Shown piece by piece: positions 42,361 through 53,858 of a DNA stretch of 64,000 bases (positions within the stretch are counted from its first letter, which is position 1; the number at the start of each line of letters is the position of its first letter). The DNA comes from Glebionis coronaria. Its lineage: Eukaryota > Streptophyta > Magnoliopsida > Asterales > Asteraceae. Both the position numbers and the translations under genes were made by a program. The stretch lies in contig CM046878.1 of NCBI GenBank assembly GCA_025667525.1, positions 84,216,196 through 84,280,195 on the forward strand. Reading direction: 5' to 3'. The notes beneath the pieces were generated by a model. That model was not told the DNA's origin, searched no databases, and saw only the letters and a program-made list of their open reading frames with translations.

Positions 42361-42383
42361 AAAAAAAAAAAAAAAAAAAAAAA
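42361..42383 (+). repeat. A23 homopolymer
   Basis: Run of 23 A in the element C leader. Its length may be affected by sequencing. Confidence 0.9.
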
Positions 42384-42620
42384 GAGTTAAAAAATTTAGG
42401 TCAAGTAAAATCAAATTTTTTCCATACTAGTTTTAGGACATTTCTAGCTCAATTTCAAAATTTGGTGATTACAAATTTTTGGACTACCGTTTTTGTCGGA
42501 CTGGAGAATTTATTGTCGGCCTGGAGAAAAATTGCAATTTTCGGAATTTAAACCACAACAACAATCACAACAAATCTACTTAAGATCCATATTCACTTCA
42601 TCATTTCAGAGAATTTTGGG

Positions 42621-45600
42621 ATGGATTCTACTGCAGAATATCGTGTGACGAACAACAACATCATGGTCGCGGGTAATAAAGAGAGACCACCAATGCTTGT
42701 GGCTGGTCGATATGCTCAATGGCAATCACGCTTTCTTCGCTATCTTGATACAAGACCTAATGGTGATGCCTTGAGACAATGTATTAACCATGGCCCATAT
42801 GTCTTTTCTGAAATTGATGTTCCTTATACACCAGCCACAGACACATGTCCAGAAGTACCTGCAACAAAGAAAAAGGAAACTTTATCTGACCTTACACCCG
42901 AGAAACGTGCTTGGCATGATGCAGAAAAAGAAGCGATCTATATGATCCTAAGTGGAATTGGAGATGATATTTATTCCACAGTCGATGCATGTCCTACAGC
43001 ACAAGAAATGTGGACGGCCATTGAACGCTTGCAACAAGGAGAGTCTCTCAACAAGCAAGATGTCAAAACAAACTTGTTTTGGAACTTTGGTAAGTTTACT
43101 GCATTGGATGGAGAATCAATTGAGTCCTATTATTCAAGATTTTACAAGATGATGAATGATATGACAAGAAACAACTTGGAAGTCTCCACCATGCAAGTCA
43201 ATGTGCAATTTCTACAACAACTCCAACCAGAGTGGACATGTTTTGTCACTTTGGTGAAACAACAGAAGCAGTTAGACAAGGTAAACTATCACACTCTCTT
43301 TGATATCTTGAAACAATTTCAGCATGAAGCAAATGAGATTCGAGCTGAACGAGTTGCAAAGACGGCTAATCCACTTGCTTTATTAACTACCACTCAAAAT
43401 GTCCAAGATCATCGATCTCGTGCTCCTAAGCCATACTCTAGCCCATCATCCTCACCACGATATTCCACATCATCCAAGTCTTCATCATCCACAAGATCAC
43501 GCGGCAAAGCACCAAGAGCACCTTCACCACCATCTGAGTCATCTTCTGCAGAAGATAGTGATGAAGATCAAGCTCAGAAGAATCGTGAGATGAAACAACA
43601 AATTGCTTTCATTATGAAGACTTACCAGAAGATCTACAAACCCACCAACAACAATCTTCGAACATCATCTAACACAAAGAACCGATATGTTGCGAGTCCT
43701 CCAAGGTATGACACACGTCGACGTGGTGAAAGTCCTTCTAGGTATGATCGACATAATCCAACGCATGTTGAGGCTTCTGCAAGATATGATCGACAAACTG
43801 CAAAGTATGATACTCAGAGGATTGCTGCTGCTACTGGGAATAGGGAAACGGTTGGAAGTCAAGTGGTTCAGCAGAGTGGGATTCAATGTTTTAATTGCCA
43901 AGGATATGGGCATATGGCAAAGGAATGCAGGAAGCCGAAAAGGGTTAGAGACTCCAGCTATCACAAGGAAAAGATGTTGCTATGCAAAAAGATGGAAGCA
44001 GGGGTCAAACTGTCAGCTGAGGAAGGAGCTATGCTTGATGACACTGATGATGAAGCCTCCGACCAGGAATTAGAAGCACATTACTCGTACATGGCACATG
44101 TTGAAGAAGTTCTCAAAGTCACTGAAGATGACAATGGTCCTATCTTTGACACTGAGCCAATCGATAAGGTACACACTACTGATGAATATAATGTGTTTGG
44201 TGATATTCCTGAGCATAGTGATCTACCCAATGCCATTAATGACACGTGTATGATGGAAACGGTTGATAGTAATACCACACCCGATTCATCAGACATGTGC
44301 AATAATGAGTCTGAGGATGATCAACATGCAAATGAATATGATGAAGAGGAACGTATTGCGCTTGCTAATTTAATTGCTACTTTACAAAAAGATGTCACTG
44401 AAAATAAAAAGAGTCAAAAGCAATTAAAGAAGGCAAACGCTACGCTCACTCAAAGTTTTGAAGAATGCAAAGCTGCTCTTATCAAATCTACTGAGATGAC
44501 TGAAAGCTATAGAGATGAGCTCCTTCAGAAAACCAAAGAGCTTGAGGGGTACAAGGGAAGTGCGTTAAAAGGTCAAAAGGACGATTTTGAAAACAAATAT
44601 AATACCACTCTTGAGTTATTAGCTAAAGAAAAGCGTCAATATAATGTTTTCTTAATGGATGAACGTCAAAAAACGTACCTTGCCAATACCAAAGTTAATG
44701 AACTTGAACAAAAGCTCTCTATGACCACTACTGATTCTGCTAAAATTCTAGAGGATAAGAAACAAGAGGTAGATGCGTTAAAACAAGACTTCAAAAGTAG
44801 ATATGATAAAGAAACCGAAAAAGTTACGAAACTAGAAGCACAAGTCGACTTTTTGAAGAACGTTGTTTATAAAACGCATGATTCTATTCAATCCGTAAGA
44901 ATGCTAGCACCTCCATCGATGTTTAAGGGTCAAGCTAGCTTTGCAAGTCCTGAGTACCTTGCCAAAGCTCAAGCTGCGAACCCGCATCTTTATCTTGATA
45001 AGACTGAAAGGACAGATCTTGATTGCATGCCTCTAAGTGCCAATAGTGAAGAGACTGCCCTTTGGGATGCTGATAGTCAACCATCAGTTAATAAGGAGTT
45101 TGTGAAACCATATAATTATGCTTATGAGAATAGTCTTTATGGTCTGTTCCACAAACAAACTCAGAAATCTCGTGAGGAAGTATTTTTAGAATGCAGGGAA
45201 AAGAGAATTCAATGGAAGAAAGCGTTTGCCACTAAGAAAACAAACGTTTCTAAGTTCATCAACTACTTGCCCCTAGATGCTTCTAAAAGCAAGAGTAGGC
45301 AGATATTTGGGTTTCTTACTCATTACATAGATAATATTAAGTCCATTATTGATAATGATTGGAAACAACGACAAAATGACGAGTGGAAGAAACCAATTCC
45401 TCAAGACATAACTGTGCTTGTCAAACAAATCTTAATACCGAACGCGGCCACACTAAAAGAAAATGTTCTTAAATTCGAAAGCTTAATTCGGTCTGAAATG
45501 TTTGATGATTTACAATATGTTGAGTCTCTTGAGAAAGCAATTGATGATCTTCAAATGGACAAGTCCGTTTTCTCTGATGAATATGATTTACTCTTGCAAG

Positions 45601-47021
45601 AATGCGTTTCTAAAGATATTATGTGTGCTTATTTTACATCTTGTGCCGATATTGATGAATATTCTGAAATTGCATGCCAATATCTTGATAAGCTCAAAGA
45701 ATGTGAACGTCTTGAAATTGAGCTTTCGAAACGTAAAGAAAATGTTGACAAAAAGGCTTTTGAGTTACTTCAACACAAAACTGATTTCCTTCAAAAACAT
45801 TGTCATTCACTTGAACTTGCTTTGCAAAAAGATGTTGGTCGTTTTCCACATGATAATAAATTGCAAGAAAAACTTTCGCAAACATTTCGAGAAATGAATG
45901 AACAGAATTTGGAAATTAAAGGGTTGAAAGCTCAATTACAAGACAGGGACAGAGCGATAGCTGAGTTGCAGAAACTTATTGCTAAAATGGGTGGGAAAAT
46001 TGTGGAACCTAGCATTAAGAAAAATGTTGTTAGACAACCCAATGCCTCTAAAGAGAATAGATCCTCTATCTTGGGAAAACCATCTGCTTTATCTAATTCC
46101 TCGTTTGCAAAACCTGTGTTTGCCCCCAAGATGGATGGAAAGGAAAGGTTACCACAAGCTCAACCCATAAGGAACCCTGTAGCACCAAGCGTTAAGCACA
46201 ATAATGTGATTAAACCAGGGATGTATAGAATGCCCACTAAGCCCACAAACAAAGATACTCACTCGCCTCAGACTTCTAGAAACACTAATATTCGTGTGTC
46301 TTCTACTACAGGAATAGTCTCCACTACTAGTGTTAGCCGGCCTCAGCTTAAGAGCACTCAAGAGAATGATAAGGTCTGGAAACACAAGAATCAAGGGAAG
46401 ATGAAGCAAGTAGAAGAACACCCTAGGATTTTCAATGTTTCTAAGAATAAAACGTCTGTAATCGCGTGTCATGACGATTTGAATGATTCAACTTTGAATG
46501 CTATGAATGTGAAATTTGTTTGTGTCAAATGTGGCAAGTGTGCTAATGCTAATCATTCTATGTGTGCTATGAATAATGTTAAAGGCGTAGAAACTAGAAC
46601 TAAGAAGCAAACTGTGATGCCTATTAGTGCTAGTAAACCCAAACGCAAAGTGAACCATTCTGGTGCTACCCCCACTAAGAAAAGTATTGCATCAGACTCC
46701 ACTACTAAGAATCCTAGAAGCAAAATTAAGGAATTATATGAGTCTGCCAGTAAGTCTTGGAAATGGTGGTTTGCTAATCAATGTCCTCCCGGATATAAAT
46801 GGATGCCTAAAGTTAGGACAGAAAATGTGAAAATGAGTGTTAGTTTGCCTTTAAATGTTGATAAGGACACTAATGATTCTACCATCACAACTACTGTGGT
46901 ATCCAATTTAGCAAATGCTCCATCGTGTTCTAACTCTTCTGCAGGTGATACAAATAATTCTCTTTATAATGGACTCCGGATGCACGAAGCACATGACGGG
47001 GAATCTCAAGCTTCTAATTAA
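42621..47021 (+). CDS. gag: gag of element C, very long (1466 residues)
   Basis: Open throughout. The N-terminal Copia Gag region covers residues about 20-250 ([37 protein letters not shown]). A Ser-rich segment precedes a CCHC knuckle [14 protein letters not shown] at about 422. After residue 500 it is acidic, then long helical stretches at about 575-755 and 960-1120 with heptad character suggest coiled coils. A second Cys/His cluster, [15 protein letters not shown], lies at about 1301. Ordinary Copia Gag is several hundred residues, so this is unusually long, though long Gag is known in Sireviruses. ATG at 42621 follows the leader. The last 107 bases overlap pol in the +1 frame. Confidence 0.93.
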   Translation: MDSTAEYRVTNNNIMVAGNKERPPMLVAGRYAQWQSRFLRYLDTRPNGDALRQCINHGPYVFSEIDVPYTPATDTCPEVPATKKKETLSDLTPEKRAWHDAEKEAIYMILSGIGDDIYSTVDACPTAQEMWTAIERLQQGESLNKQDVKTNLFWNFGKFTALDGESIESYYSRFYKMMNDMTRNNLEVSTMQVNVQFLQQLQPEWTCFVTLVKQQKQLDKVNYHTLFDILKQFQHEANEIRAERVAKTANPLALLTTTQNVQDHRSRAPKPYSSPSSSPRYSTSSKSSSSTRSRGKAPRAPSPPSESSSAEDSDEDQAQKNREMKQQIAFIMKTYQKIYKPTNNNLRTSSNTKNRYVASPPRYDTRRRGESPSRYDRHNPTHVEASARYDRQTAKYDTQRIAAATGNRETVGSQVVQQSGIQCFNCQGYGHMAKECRKPKRVRDSSYHKEKMLLCKKMEAGVKLSAEEGAMLDDTDDEASDQELEAHYSYMAHVEEVLKVTEDDNGPIFDTEPIDKVHTTDEYNVFGDIPEHSDLPNAINDTCMMETVDSNTTPDSSDMCNNESEDDQHANEYDEEERIALANLIATLQKDVTENKKSQKQLKKANATLTQSFEECKAALIKSTEMTESYRDELLQKTKELEGYKGSALKGQKDDFENKYNTTLELLAKEKRQYNVFLMDERQKTYLANTKVNELEQKLSMTTTDSAKILEDKKQEVDALKQDFKSRYDKETEKVTKLEAQVDFLKNVVYKTHDSIQSVRMLAPPSMFKGQASFASPEYLAKAQAANPHLYLDKTERTDLDCMPLSANSEETALWDADSQPSVNKEFVKPYNYAYENSLYGLFHKQTQKSREEVFLECREKRIQWKKAFATKKTNVSKFINYLPLDASKSKSRQIFGFLTHYIDNIKSIIDNDWKQRQNDEWKKPIPQDITVLVKQILIPNAATLKENVLKFESLIRSEMFDDLQYVESLEKAIDDLQMDKSVFSDEYDLLLQECVSKDIMCAYFTSCADIDEYSEIACQYLDKLKECERLEIELSKRKENVDKKAFELLQHKTDFLQKHCHSLELALQKDVGRFPHDNKLQEKLSQTFREMNEQNLEIKGLKAQLQDRDRAIAELQKLIAKMGGKIVEPSIKKNVVRQPNASKENRSSILGKPSALSNSSFAKPVFAPKMDGKERLPQAQPIRNPVAPSVKHNNVIKPGMYRMPTKPTNKDTHSPQTSRNTNIRVSSTTGIVSTTSVSRPQLKSTQENDKVWKHKNQGKMKQVEEHPRIFNVSKNKTSVIACHDDLNDSTLNAMNVKFVCVKCGKCANANHSMCAMNNVKGVETRTKKQTVMPISASKPKRKVNHSGATPTKKSIASDSTTKNPRSKIKELYESASKSWKWWFANQCPPGYKWMPKVRTENVKMSVSLPLNVDKDTNDSTITTTVVSNLANAPSCSNSSAGDTNNSLYNGLRMHEAHDGESQASN

Positions 47022-50000
47022 CTTCGTGGAGAAGTTCCTAGGTACGGTCCGATTCGGAAATGATCAATTTGCACCGATCCTAGGATATGGAGATTTGGTT
47101 CAGGGGAATATCACGATTAAAAGGGTATACTACGTCGAAGGGCTCAATCACAATCTTTTCTCGGTTGGTCAATTCTGTGATGCGGATTTGGAAGTTGCTT
47201 TCAGAAAGAAGACATGTTTTGTTCGTGATTATGATAGGAATGACTTACTTACCGGTACACGGGGTACTGATCTTTATACAATTTCACTTCAAGACACAAC
47301 TTCATCAACTCCAATTTGCTTCATGGCTAAAGCTTCAACGACTCAGGCATGGTTATGGCATCAACGTCTTTCTCATCTCAACTTTGATACCATTAACTTG
47401 CTTTCCAAGAAAGATATTGTGAGAGGCCTTCCAAGCTTGAAATTCATCAAAGATCATCTTTGTTCTTCTTGTGAACTTTGTAAAGCTAAACGAAGTAGCT
47501 TCAAAACAAAGACCACACCAAGCTCTAAAGGACGGTTAGATCTTCTTCATATGGATCTATGTGGTCCCATGCGTGTTCAGAGTATCAATGGAAAGAAATA
47601 TATTCTAGTAATTGTCGATGATTACTCAAGGTACACATGGACTCACTTCTTGAGGTCCAAGGATGAAACACCCGACGTTCTCATCAACTTCCTTAAATTG
47701 ATACAACGTGGTCTTCAGGCTCAAGTTAAAGTGGTTCGTACTGACAGAGGTACAGAATTTTTGAATTCAAATCTGAGAAAGTATTTTGAAGCCGAAGGGA
47801 TTGAACATGAAACATCCATTGCTCGAACACCCGAACAAAACGGTGTTGTTGAAAGACGAAACCGTACTTTGGTTGAAGCTGCTCGAACATTATTATCCGC
47901 TTCAAAACTTCCACTGTACTTTTGGGCCGAAGCTGTGTCAACCGCATGCTATACACAAAACCGTTCCTTAATTATCCCAAGACATGAAAAGACACCATAT
48001 CACATAATTCATGATCGAAAACCTTCACTCAAACACATTCATGTTTTTGGATGTACTTGCTACATTATTCGAGATGGTGAAAATTTGGATAAGATGAAAG
48101 AGAAAGGTGATGCATGTATTCTTGTGGGATATGCAACTCAGTCTAAGGGATATAGAGTGTTCAACAAAAGAACAAAATTGATTGTCGAGACAATTCACAT
48201 CCGATTTGATGAATCTCAAGAAATGGCACTTGAACAAAACAGTTTAAGTCCCGATCCACAACGACAAACGACTTCCGTTCACAACTGCACGGAACTCGAA
48301 ACTCAAGACCACAGCAATGAACCGTCAAGTTCAACGCTGGTTCCAGAAAATGTTCCTAGAGCTGATATGACAGTCGACACGACAATTGAAGAGTTGGAAA
48401 TGTTATATGGACCAATGTATGATGAATATTTCACGGGGGAGAAACAAGTTGTATCGAAGTCTTCCGCTGTCACTCATGATAAGAATGATGAAACCGATCA
48501 TCGCCAACAACAAGATACAACTTCATCTACTTCAACACGGGTTGCTGCAGATTTACCTCCTCAGAATATTACTTCAACAATCGATCCTACAACATCCACA
48601 ACTACTGTCATTGCTCCAGAGAACACAAATCAAGCAGACAATGCATTATCTGACGAAGACGAATTCATCAACCCATTCGGTACACCGGTACACGAAACTG
48701 GAGAGTCTTCTACTCGCCATGTTGATCCGTCAAATATGCATACGTTTTATCAACGACATCCTTCAACACATCATTGGACCCGAGATCATCCTTTGGTTCA
48801 CGTAATTGGAAACCCTTCACAGCCTGTTCGTACAAGACGACAACTAGCCACTGATGGCGATGTTTGTATGTTCGCACTCGCCGTGAGTACTGTCGAACCG
48901 AAAAACATCAAAGAAGCCATGGCTGATCATGCTTGGATTGAATCGATGACGGATGAACTTCAACAATTTGAAAGACTTAAAGTCTGGGAACTTGTTGACA
49001 GACCATACGAAGTGACTCCATTAAATCTTCGTTGGATCTGGAAAAACAAGATGGATGAAGAGAATACGATCATCAAGAATAAAGCTAGGCTAGTGGCTAA
49101 GGGGTATGGCCAGAAAGAGGGAATTGATTTTGAAGAATCATTTGCACCAGTAGCTCGAATGGAAGCAGTCAGGATTTTTCTTGCTTATGCTGCACATAAG
49201 GGATTCACTGTCTATCAAATGGACGTAAAGACAGCATTTCTTAACGGTCCTTTGAAAGAAGAAGTCTATGTCACGCAGCCGGAAGGATTCGTCAATCCTC
49301 ATTATCCTGACAAGGTGTATCGTCTCCACAAGGCACTATATGGACTCAAGCAAGCTCCAAGGGCGTGGTACGACGAGCTCTCAAAATTTCTGGTATCCAA
49401 AGGTTTCTCAAAAGGTTCCATTGATTTAACTTTGTTCACTTATAAATATGGGGATGACATTTTGCTTGTGCAAATTTATGTTGATGACATTATTTTCGGG
49501 TCTACAAACCCAAAACTTTCAAAATGGTTTGAAAAAGTAATGCACAGCAAATTTGAAATGTCAATGATGGGCGAACTAAAATTCTTTCTAGGAATTCAAG
49601 TTCACCAATCCCCAAGTGGTATCTTTATAAACCAAGCTAAGTATTGTCAAGAGATAATCAAAAAGCATGGTATGACTTCATGTGACCCCGTTGGGACACC
49701 ATTATCAACCACATCGCTAGATGCTGACTTGGAGGGAATTGCCATCGATCAAACGAGATATCGTTCCATGATTGGTTCCCTCATGTACTTGACAGCAAGA
49801 AGACCTGATATTCATCATGCTACATGTTATTGTGCACGATATCAAGCACGACCCACTGAAAAGCACCTCAAGGAGGTTAAACGGATCTTTCGGTACCTCA
49901 AGAATACCATTCATTTGGGACTCTGGTATCCGAGGGAAACCGGTTTCTTTCTAACGGCCTATTCAGATTCTGATCATGCAGGGTGTCTTGATACACGAAA

Positions 50001-50457
50001 AAGTACTTCTGGTGGTGCACAATTTCTAGGTCAAGATAAGCTTGTGGGATGGTCTTCCAAGAAGCAGGATTGCACGTCACTTTCATCAGCCGAAGCGGAG
50101 TATGTGTCTCTATCTGCGTGTTGTGCCCAAGTTCTATGGATGAGAACACAACTCACGGATTATGGCTTCCACTTTGATAAAGTACCTATGTACTGTGACT
50201 CAAAGTCGGCCATAGCCATCTCCTGCAATCCAGTACAGCATTCCCGCACGAAGCACATTGATGTCCGATATCACTTCATAAAGGAACAAGTTGAAAGAGG
50301 TATCGTTGAATTATACTTTGTTGGAACGGATTACCAATTAGCCGACTTGTTTACGAAAGCTCTGTCGAAAGATAGGTTTGAGTACCTCGTTAGGCAAATT
50401 GGTATGAGATGTTTGACTCCAGCAGACCTGGAGATTCTGGCAAAGGTGCCTGCTTGA
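46915..50457 (+). CDS. pol: pol of element C: PR, IN, RT, RNase H, intact
   Basis: 1180 open residues. Protease [11 protein letters not shown] starts near residue 19. Pre-integrase WHQRLSH...[11 protein letters not shown] at about 145-195. Integrase core has Asp in HMDLCGP (about 211), Asp in RTDRGTEF (about 274) and Glu in [13 protein letters not shown] (about 310). RT has [11 protein letters not shown] (about 770) and YVDDIIFGS (about 855). RNase H has AYSDSDHAG (about 1016), then [14 protein letters not shown]. Every catalytic residue I looked for is present. The frame is +1 to gag, so expression needs a +1 shift or splicing. TCTTCTGCAG at 46935-46944, followed by GTG ATA in the pol frame, resembles a splice acceptor. 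The first ATG (46915) lies in the overlap and need not be the start. Confidence 0.95.
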   Translation: MLHRVLTLLQVIQIILFIMDSGCTKHMTGNLKLLINFVEKFLGTVRFGNDQFAPILGYGDLVQGNITIKRVYYVEGLNHNLFSVGQFCDADLEVAFRKKTCFVRDYDRNDLLTGTRGTDLYTISLQDTTSSTPICFMAKASTTQAWLWHQRLSHLNFDTINLLSKKDIVRGLPSLKFIKDHLCSSCELCKAKRSSFKTKTTPSSKGRLDLLHMDLCGPMRVQSINGKKYILVIVDDYSRYTWTHFLRSKDETPDVLINFLKLIQRGLQAQVKVVRTDRGTEFLNSNLRKYFEAEGIEHETSIARTPEQNGVVERRNRTLVEAARTLLSASKLPLYFWAEAVSTACYTQNRSLIIPRHEKTPYHIIHDRKPSLKHIHVFGCTCYIIRDGENLDKMKEKGDACILVGYATQSKGYRVFNKRTKLIVETIHIRFDESQEMALEQNSLSPDPQRQTTSVHNCTELETQDHSNEPSSSTLVPENVPRADMTVDTTIEELEMLYGPMYDEYFTGEKQVVSKSSAVTHDKNDETDHRQQQDTTSSTSTRVAADLPPQNITSTIDPTTSTTTVIAPENTNQADNALSDEDEFINPFGTPVHETGESSTRHVDPSNMHTFYQRHPSTHHWTRDHPLVHVIGNPSQPVRTRRQLATDGDVCMFALAVSTVEPKNIKEAMADHAWIESMTDELQQFERLKVWELVDRPYEVTPLNLRWIWKNKMDEENTIIKNKARLVAKGYGQKEGIDFEESFAPVARMEAVRIFLAYAAHKGFTVYQMDVKTAFLNGPLKEEVYVTQPEGFVNPHYPDKVYRLHKALYGLKQAPRAWYDELSKFLVSKGFSKGSIDLTLFTYKYGDDILLVQIYVDDIIFGSTNPKLSKWFEKVMHSKFEMSMMGELKFFLGIQVHQSPSGIFINQAKYCQEIIKKHGMTSCDPVGTPLSTTSLDADLEGIAIDQTRYRSMIGSLMYLTARRPDIHHATCYCARYQARPTEKHLKEVKRIFRYLKNTIHLGLWYPRETGFFLTAYSDSDHAGCLDTRKSTSGGAQFLGQDKLVGWSSKKQDCTSLSSAEAEYVSLSACCAQVLWMRTQLTDYGFHFDKVPMYCDSKSAIAISCNPVQHSRTKHIDVRYHFIKEQVERGIVELYFVGTDYQLADLFTKALSKDRFEYLVRQIGMRCLTPADLEILAKVPA

Positions 50458-52057
50458 TTTATCTATCAAACATCAACTTGTAAATATCTTTGAAAAAGCA
50501 AAATACAAAAATAGAAAACACATAAAAGCAAAACACAAAATTAAAAATCTTTCAAAATCCAAAAATATTCTTCTCGACATGTCTTTCAGTATCGATAATA
50601 TGGACGTACCTAGAAATGTCGCTCAATAACGACACGGGTGTGTACATAAAGCTCGAATGAAAGTTGTAAATATTTTTCAAAACATGTCATTTCTATCTTT
50701 TCAAAAGGAAATTGTCTATTTTGGACAATATTTCCAACAACGGGTAGAGCAATCTATCTTGGGTTGAGCTTGTCACAAAACATTCAACGTTTTGAGCTCA
50801 ACACAATGGCTTGTAATTACTTTCAAATTTCAACCCGGAACTATATTCACGGGGGAGTGTACGATTTCGTGCTCTTACCCTTAGCAAAAGAAGTTAAATC
50901 TTCTTACACTTGAGTGGATTCGTCAAGACATTCAAAGTCTATGAACTCAAGTTTATGCTTTAGAAACACCTCTTCGACAAAAAGAAATAGGATTTTTCAA
51001 AAAGCGTTGAACACAATTTTTTCAAGAATTTCTCAATGATTATTCAAAATCTTTCAAAAATTGTGTGTTCAACAACTCCCATCCTCAAAAAGCGAAATGT
51101 GGATCATATCCTCATAATGACAATTCAATTGGATCAATTTTTGAGGGGGAGCATTTTAAACTTCATGCAAAAGATTAACACATCTTTCTCCCAGAGATTT
51201 CAAGACTATTTTTTCAAAATATATTTTAATCAAATTTGGTATCTCTAATATCAAAAGGTTTTATATATTAGAGATAGGGGGAGAAATTGTGATTAAAATG
51301 TGATCTAATATAAGACTCAAGCACTTTAACTCTTACCTACATGTGCGAAACACTTTCGATTATCGATGCACTTGTGAAGGGGGAGCATTTCTAAAACGAC
51401 AAAACTAGCAAGGTGTTAAATGTTTTTCAAACACTTTGTTAGAATTTAAAGTGGTTTTCATGGTTACGATCAAATACCCACATCTTTAATTCACGACGTT
51501 ATTGGTGTCAAAAGGGTGGTTAGGTTTAAGTCCTATGATCCAACCAGAACCGGAGGGATCTTCCCAGGGACAATCCAATAGATTATTAGAAGTCCTTAGG
51601 AAAGATGGAGTAGAATGTGAACGTAGCTGAATGCCGACTAAGTACTGATGCTAGCACTGGAACAATCACAACAAGGTGCTAGTAATGATGTCTTGGTAAG
51701 CATTGAAGGGGTTGAAGAATGAAAAAGAAATGTAAGGATAAAGGGTGTAAAGAAAGAAGCCCTCCATACAACTTAGGCAGAAACTGGGTCAACTCATCAT
51801 GAAGACAAACTCATCATGGACCCAGTGATGTGAAGCACAACCCTTTCCTAGCCACTCAGGCTTCTCTCAAAAGAAGTTTGTTTTATTGTCACGGAGAACA
51901 ACATGACTTCTATTGACTTTCTCACTTCGAGATAGTTGATATTGAATAGGTGGCATCTGCTCCAGCCTCCGACCACTAAAAGTGCACAAATCGAGTCTAG
52001 AGCCAAGAGATCAATCAAATCTCGTTAGGACACACGGATGAAGATTAACAGAGTCCT

Positions 52058-52440
52058 ACGCTATATCCTTGTGATATTGCTAGAACACTCAGAGTGATAC
52101 TACTTAGTATTCACAATGATGAGTGGAAATCCTTCCAGTGTTAACATCAAACAGCACTGCGGTAGGTCATATGCAAGATTCTTTATGAATTGAACATGTG
52201 CAAAACTGAAAAGCAACAGTGGTTTGATTCTGAATTGATTCAAACTCGTTTCAGGTTTCTACGCAATATCTTTATGGTCTTGCCAGAACATTCAGAGTGA
52301 TATTCATTAATATTCACAGTGACGAATGGAAATCCTTCTAGCGTCAACCTCAAACAGCGCTACGGTAGGTGACTTGTGAGATTCTTATGAATCAAACTTG
52401 TGTCAACTGGAAAGCAACAATGGTAAGATTCGTTAAGAAT
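52058..52440 (+). repeat. Imperfect tandem duplication, period about 203 bp
   Basis: The copy from 52058 (ACGCTATATCC...) aligns with the copy from 52261 (ACGCAATATCT...), sharing AGAGTGATA, ATTCACA, TGGAAATCCTTC and AAAGCAACA blocks. Strong divergence shows the duplication is old and predates this insertion. Confidence 0.85.
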
Positions 52441-53021
52441 CAAACTTGTTCCAGGAATTTGAATTGACGACTTTAATCAAGCGGATATCAATCCAATTGA
52501 TTCACTCTTTATGTTCGCAGTCTTGCTTTGAGACGGTCGAGTAAAGAGAACGGCTAGTACTGCCGCGAAACCCTGTCAAGGAGATTCTTAATTGAATCTA
52601 CCTGATCACAGGTACGATATTTAATATCGTATAACGGTCTTCACCGACCGGAGGTAAAACGCTACCGATTTAGGACGAATGTCAAAGCCATTCAGTCCGT
52701 GTCCATGTTTTGTCTCGAGAAGGTGGCGTCACGGTGTACTCAGCAAAGTCAGATATACTCAACCACATATTCATGCCCAAAGACTTATCCAACAATTGAT
52801 AGTGTGAGCATGTGGATAAAGACACAAGATCACAAGATGGCAAAGACAAGTCAAGAATGATTTGAAGATCTCAAGACTTAAAGACAAAGTCGAAAGACAA
52901 CGACAAAGGCTCAAAGATCACAGCATGAAAGAACAAAACTACTGTTACACGTTCAAGACTCATTTATGACGAAATTCATAAATCTCCATTGGAATCCAAA
53001 TATCAAAGAGGAATGACCTCA

Positions 53022-53034
53022 CATTGGGGGAGAT
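53022..53034 (+). promoter_or_regulatory. 3' polypurine tract, element C
   Basis: CATTGGGGGAGAT immediately precedes the TGTTAGCC start of the right LTR. Confidence 0.88.
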
Positions 53035-53415
53035 TGTTAGCCTCAAAATATTGAGTCAAACAAGAATGTTCGGTCATAGGTTTCTATTGTATTATTTATT
53101 AGAACGTTGTAATAAGTAGTTATTTAGTCGTGATTCACGGGCTTGGATTTAAACTAATTAAAGTCCAAAATACAAGCCCGGCCCAATATATAGTCCATTA
53201 AAGCCCGCATGTGGGTGGACTATATATACTACCCTCCTAGCATGTTAGGAGGGTGGTTGGTTCATTTGTATTCTCATTCCTTAATCTAACATTCACCTAG
53301 TACCAACCATTTTCTCTCTACTTTCTCTCACTACTTTCTCTCTCTATAAGTCTTCTCATTTCTACCTTTCTTTCTTAATAATTCGTATTATATCATTCAT
53401 ATATCAGGGACAACA
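53035..53415 (+). repeat. 3' LTR of element C, 381 bp
   Basis: Identical to 41268-41648 except for two substitutions in the CT-rich part. It is followed by the ATTGT duplication (53416-53420). Confidence 0.96.
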
Positions 53416-53858
53416 ATTGTCACTTGCAAATTGAACTTGAACACAAAGCTTATTGGGCCCTTAAGCATTGTAATGATGATATGGAGACCGCGGGAAAACA
53501 CCAGAAAATGCAACTTAATGAATTAGATGAATTGAGGGATATTGTTTATGAAAATTCATTGATTTATAAAGAAGAGACTAAAAAGTTTCATGATTCAAAA
53601 ATTAAAAACCGGGTTTCTAACATTGGAGTTCAAGTGTTGCTTTTTAACTCTCGTTTGAAAATATTTTCCGGTAAGTTGAAATCCCGTTGGTCCGGTCCAT
53701 TCACCGTGACTCAAGTTTTTCCTTATGGGACCATCGAGCTAGCTCAAAATGATGGCCCCAATTTCAAGGTGAATGGACATAGGTTGAAGCACTACTTTGG
53801 CGGGGAAGTTCCATCCTTGAACTACCTCGACCAAATCACCTTCCCCAATGATAATTAG
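53416..53858 (+). pseudogene. pol: C-terminal part of Athila integrase
   Basis: This continues the integrase of the Athila-like element after insertion C: HKAYWALKHCN, LDELRDIVYENS, then SGKLKSRWSGPFTV and GHRLKHYFGGE, typical of the C-terminal integrase region of Athila. The stop is at 53856-53858. This segment itself has no stop or frameshift. Confidence 0.9.

Larger units (their letters stand above)
41659..42620 (+). other. Leader of element C with short repeat arrays
   Basis: A 0.96-kb untranslated leader. It holds TTGCCTAAAAGTTG repeats (about 41838-41905), an ATT[C/G]CGAT array (41997-42272) and a 23-base A run (42361-42383). ORFs inside are composed of the repeats and are not credible genes. 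Confidence 0.8.
50458..53034 (+). other. 3' untranslated region of element C
   Basis: 2.6 kb without a credible ORF. Polypurine-tract-like strings occur at 50840-50846 (CGGGGGAG type), 51143-51151, 51275-51284 and 51377-51385, with the terminal one at 53025-53033. An imperfect tandem duplication of about 203 bases spans 52058 to about 52440. No homologue of ORF3 of elements A and D is seen here. Confidence 0.8.
41268..53415 (+). mobile_element. Copia element C, Sirevirus-type, apparently intact
   Basis: LTRs of exactly 381 bases (41268-41648, 53035-53415) with two differences, flanked by ATTGT. gag (1466 residues) and pol (1180 residues) are both open, with pol in the +1 frame and a 107-base overlap. 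There is no third ORF; a 2.6-kb untranslated region with several polypurine tracts follows pol. RT motifs ([17 protein letters not shown]) and the large Gag suggest the Sirevirus lineage. It is the youngest element of the window by LTR identity. Confidence 0.95.
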
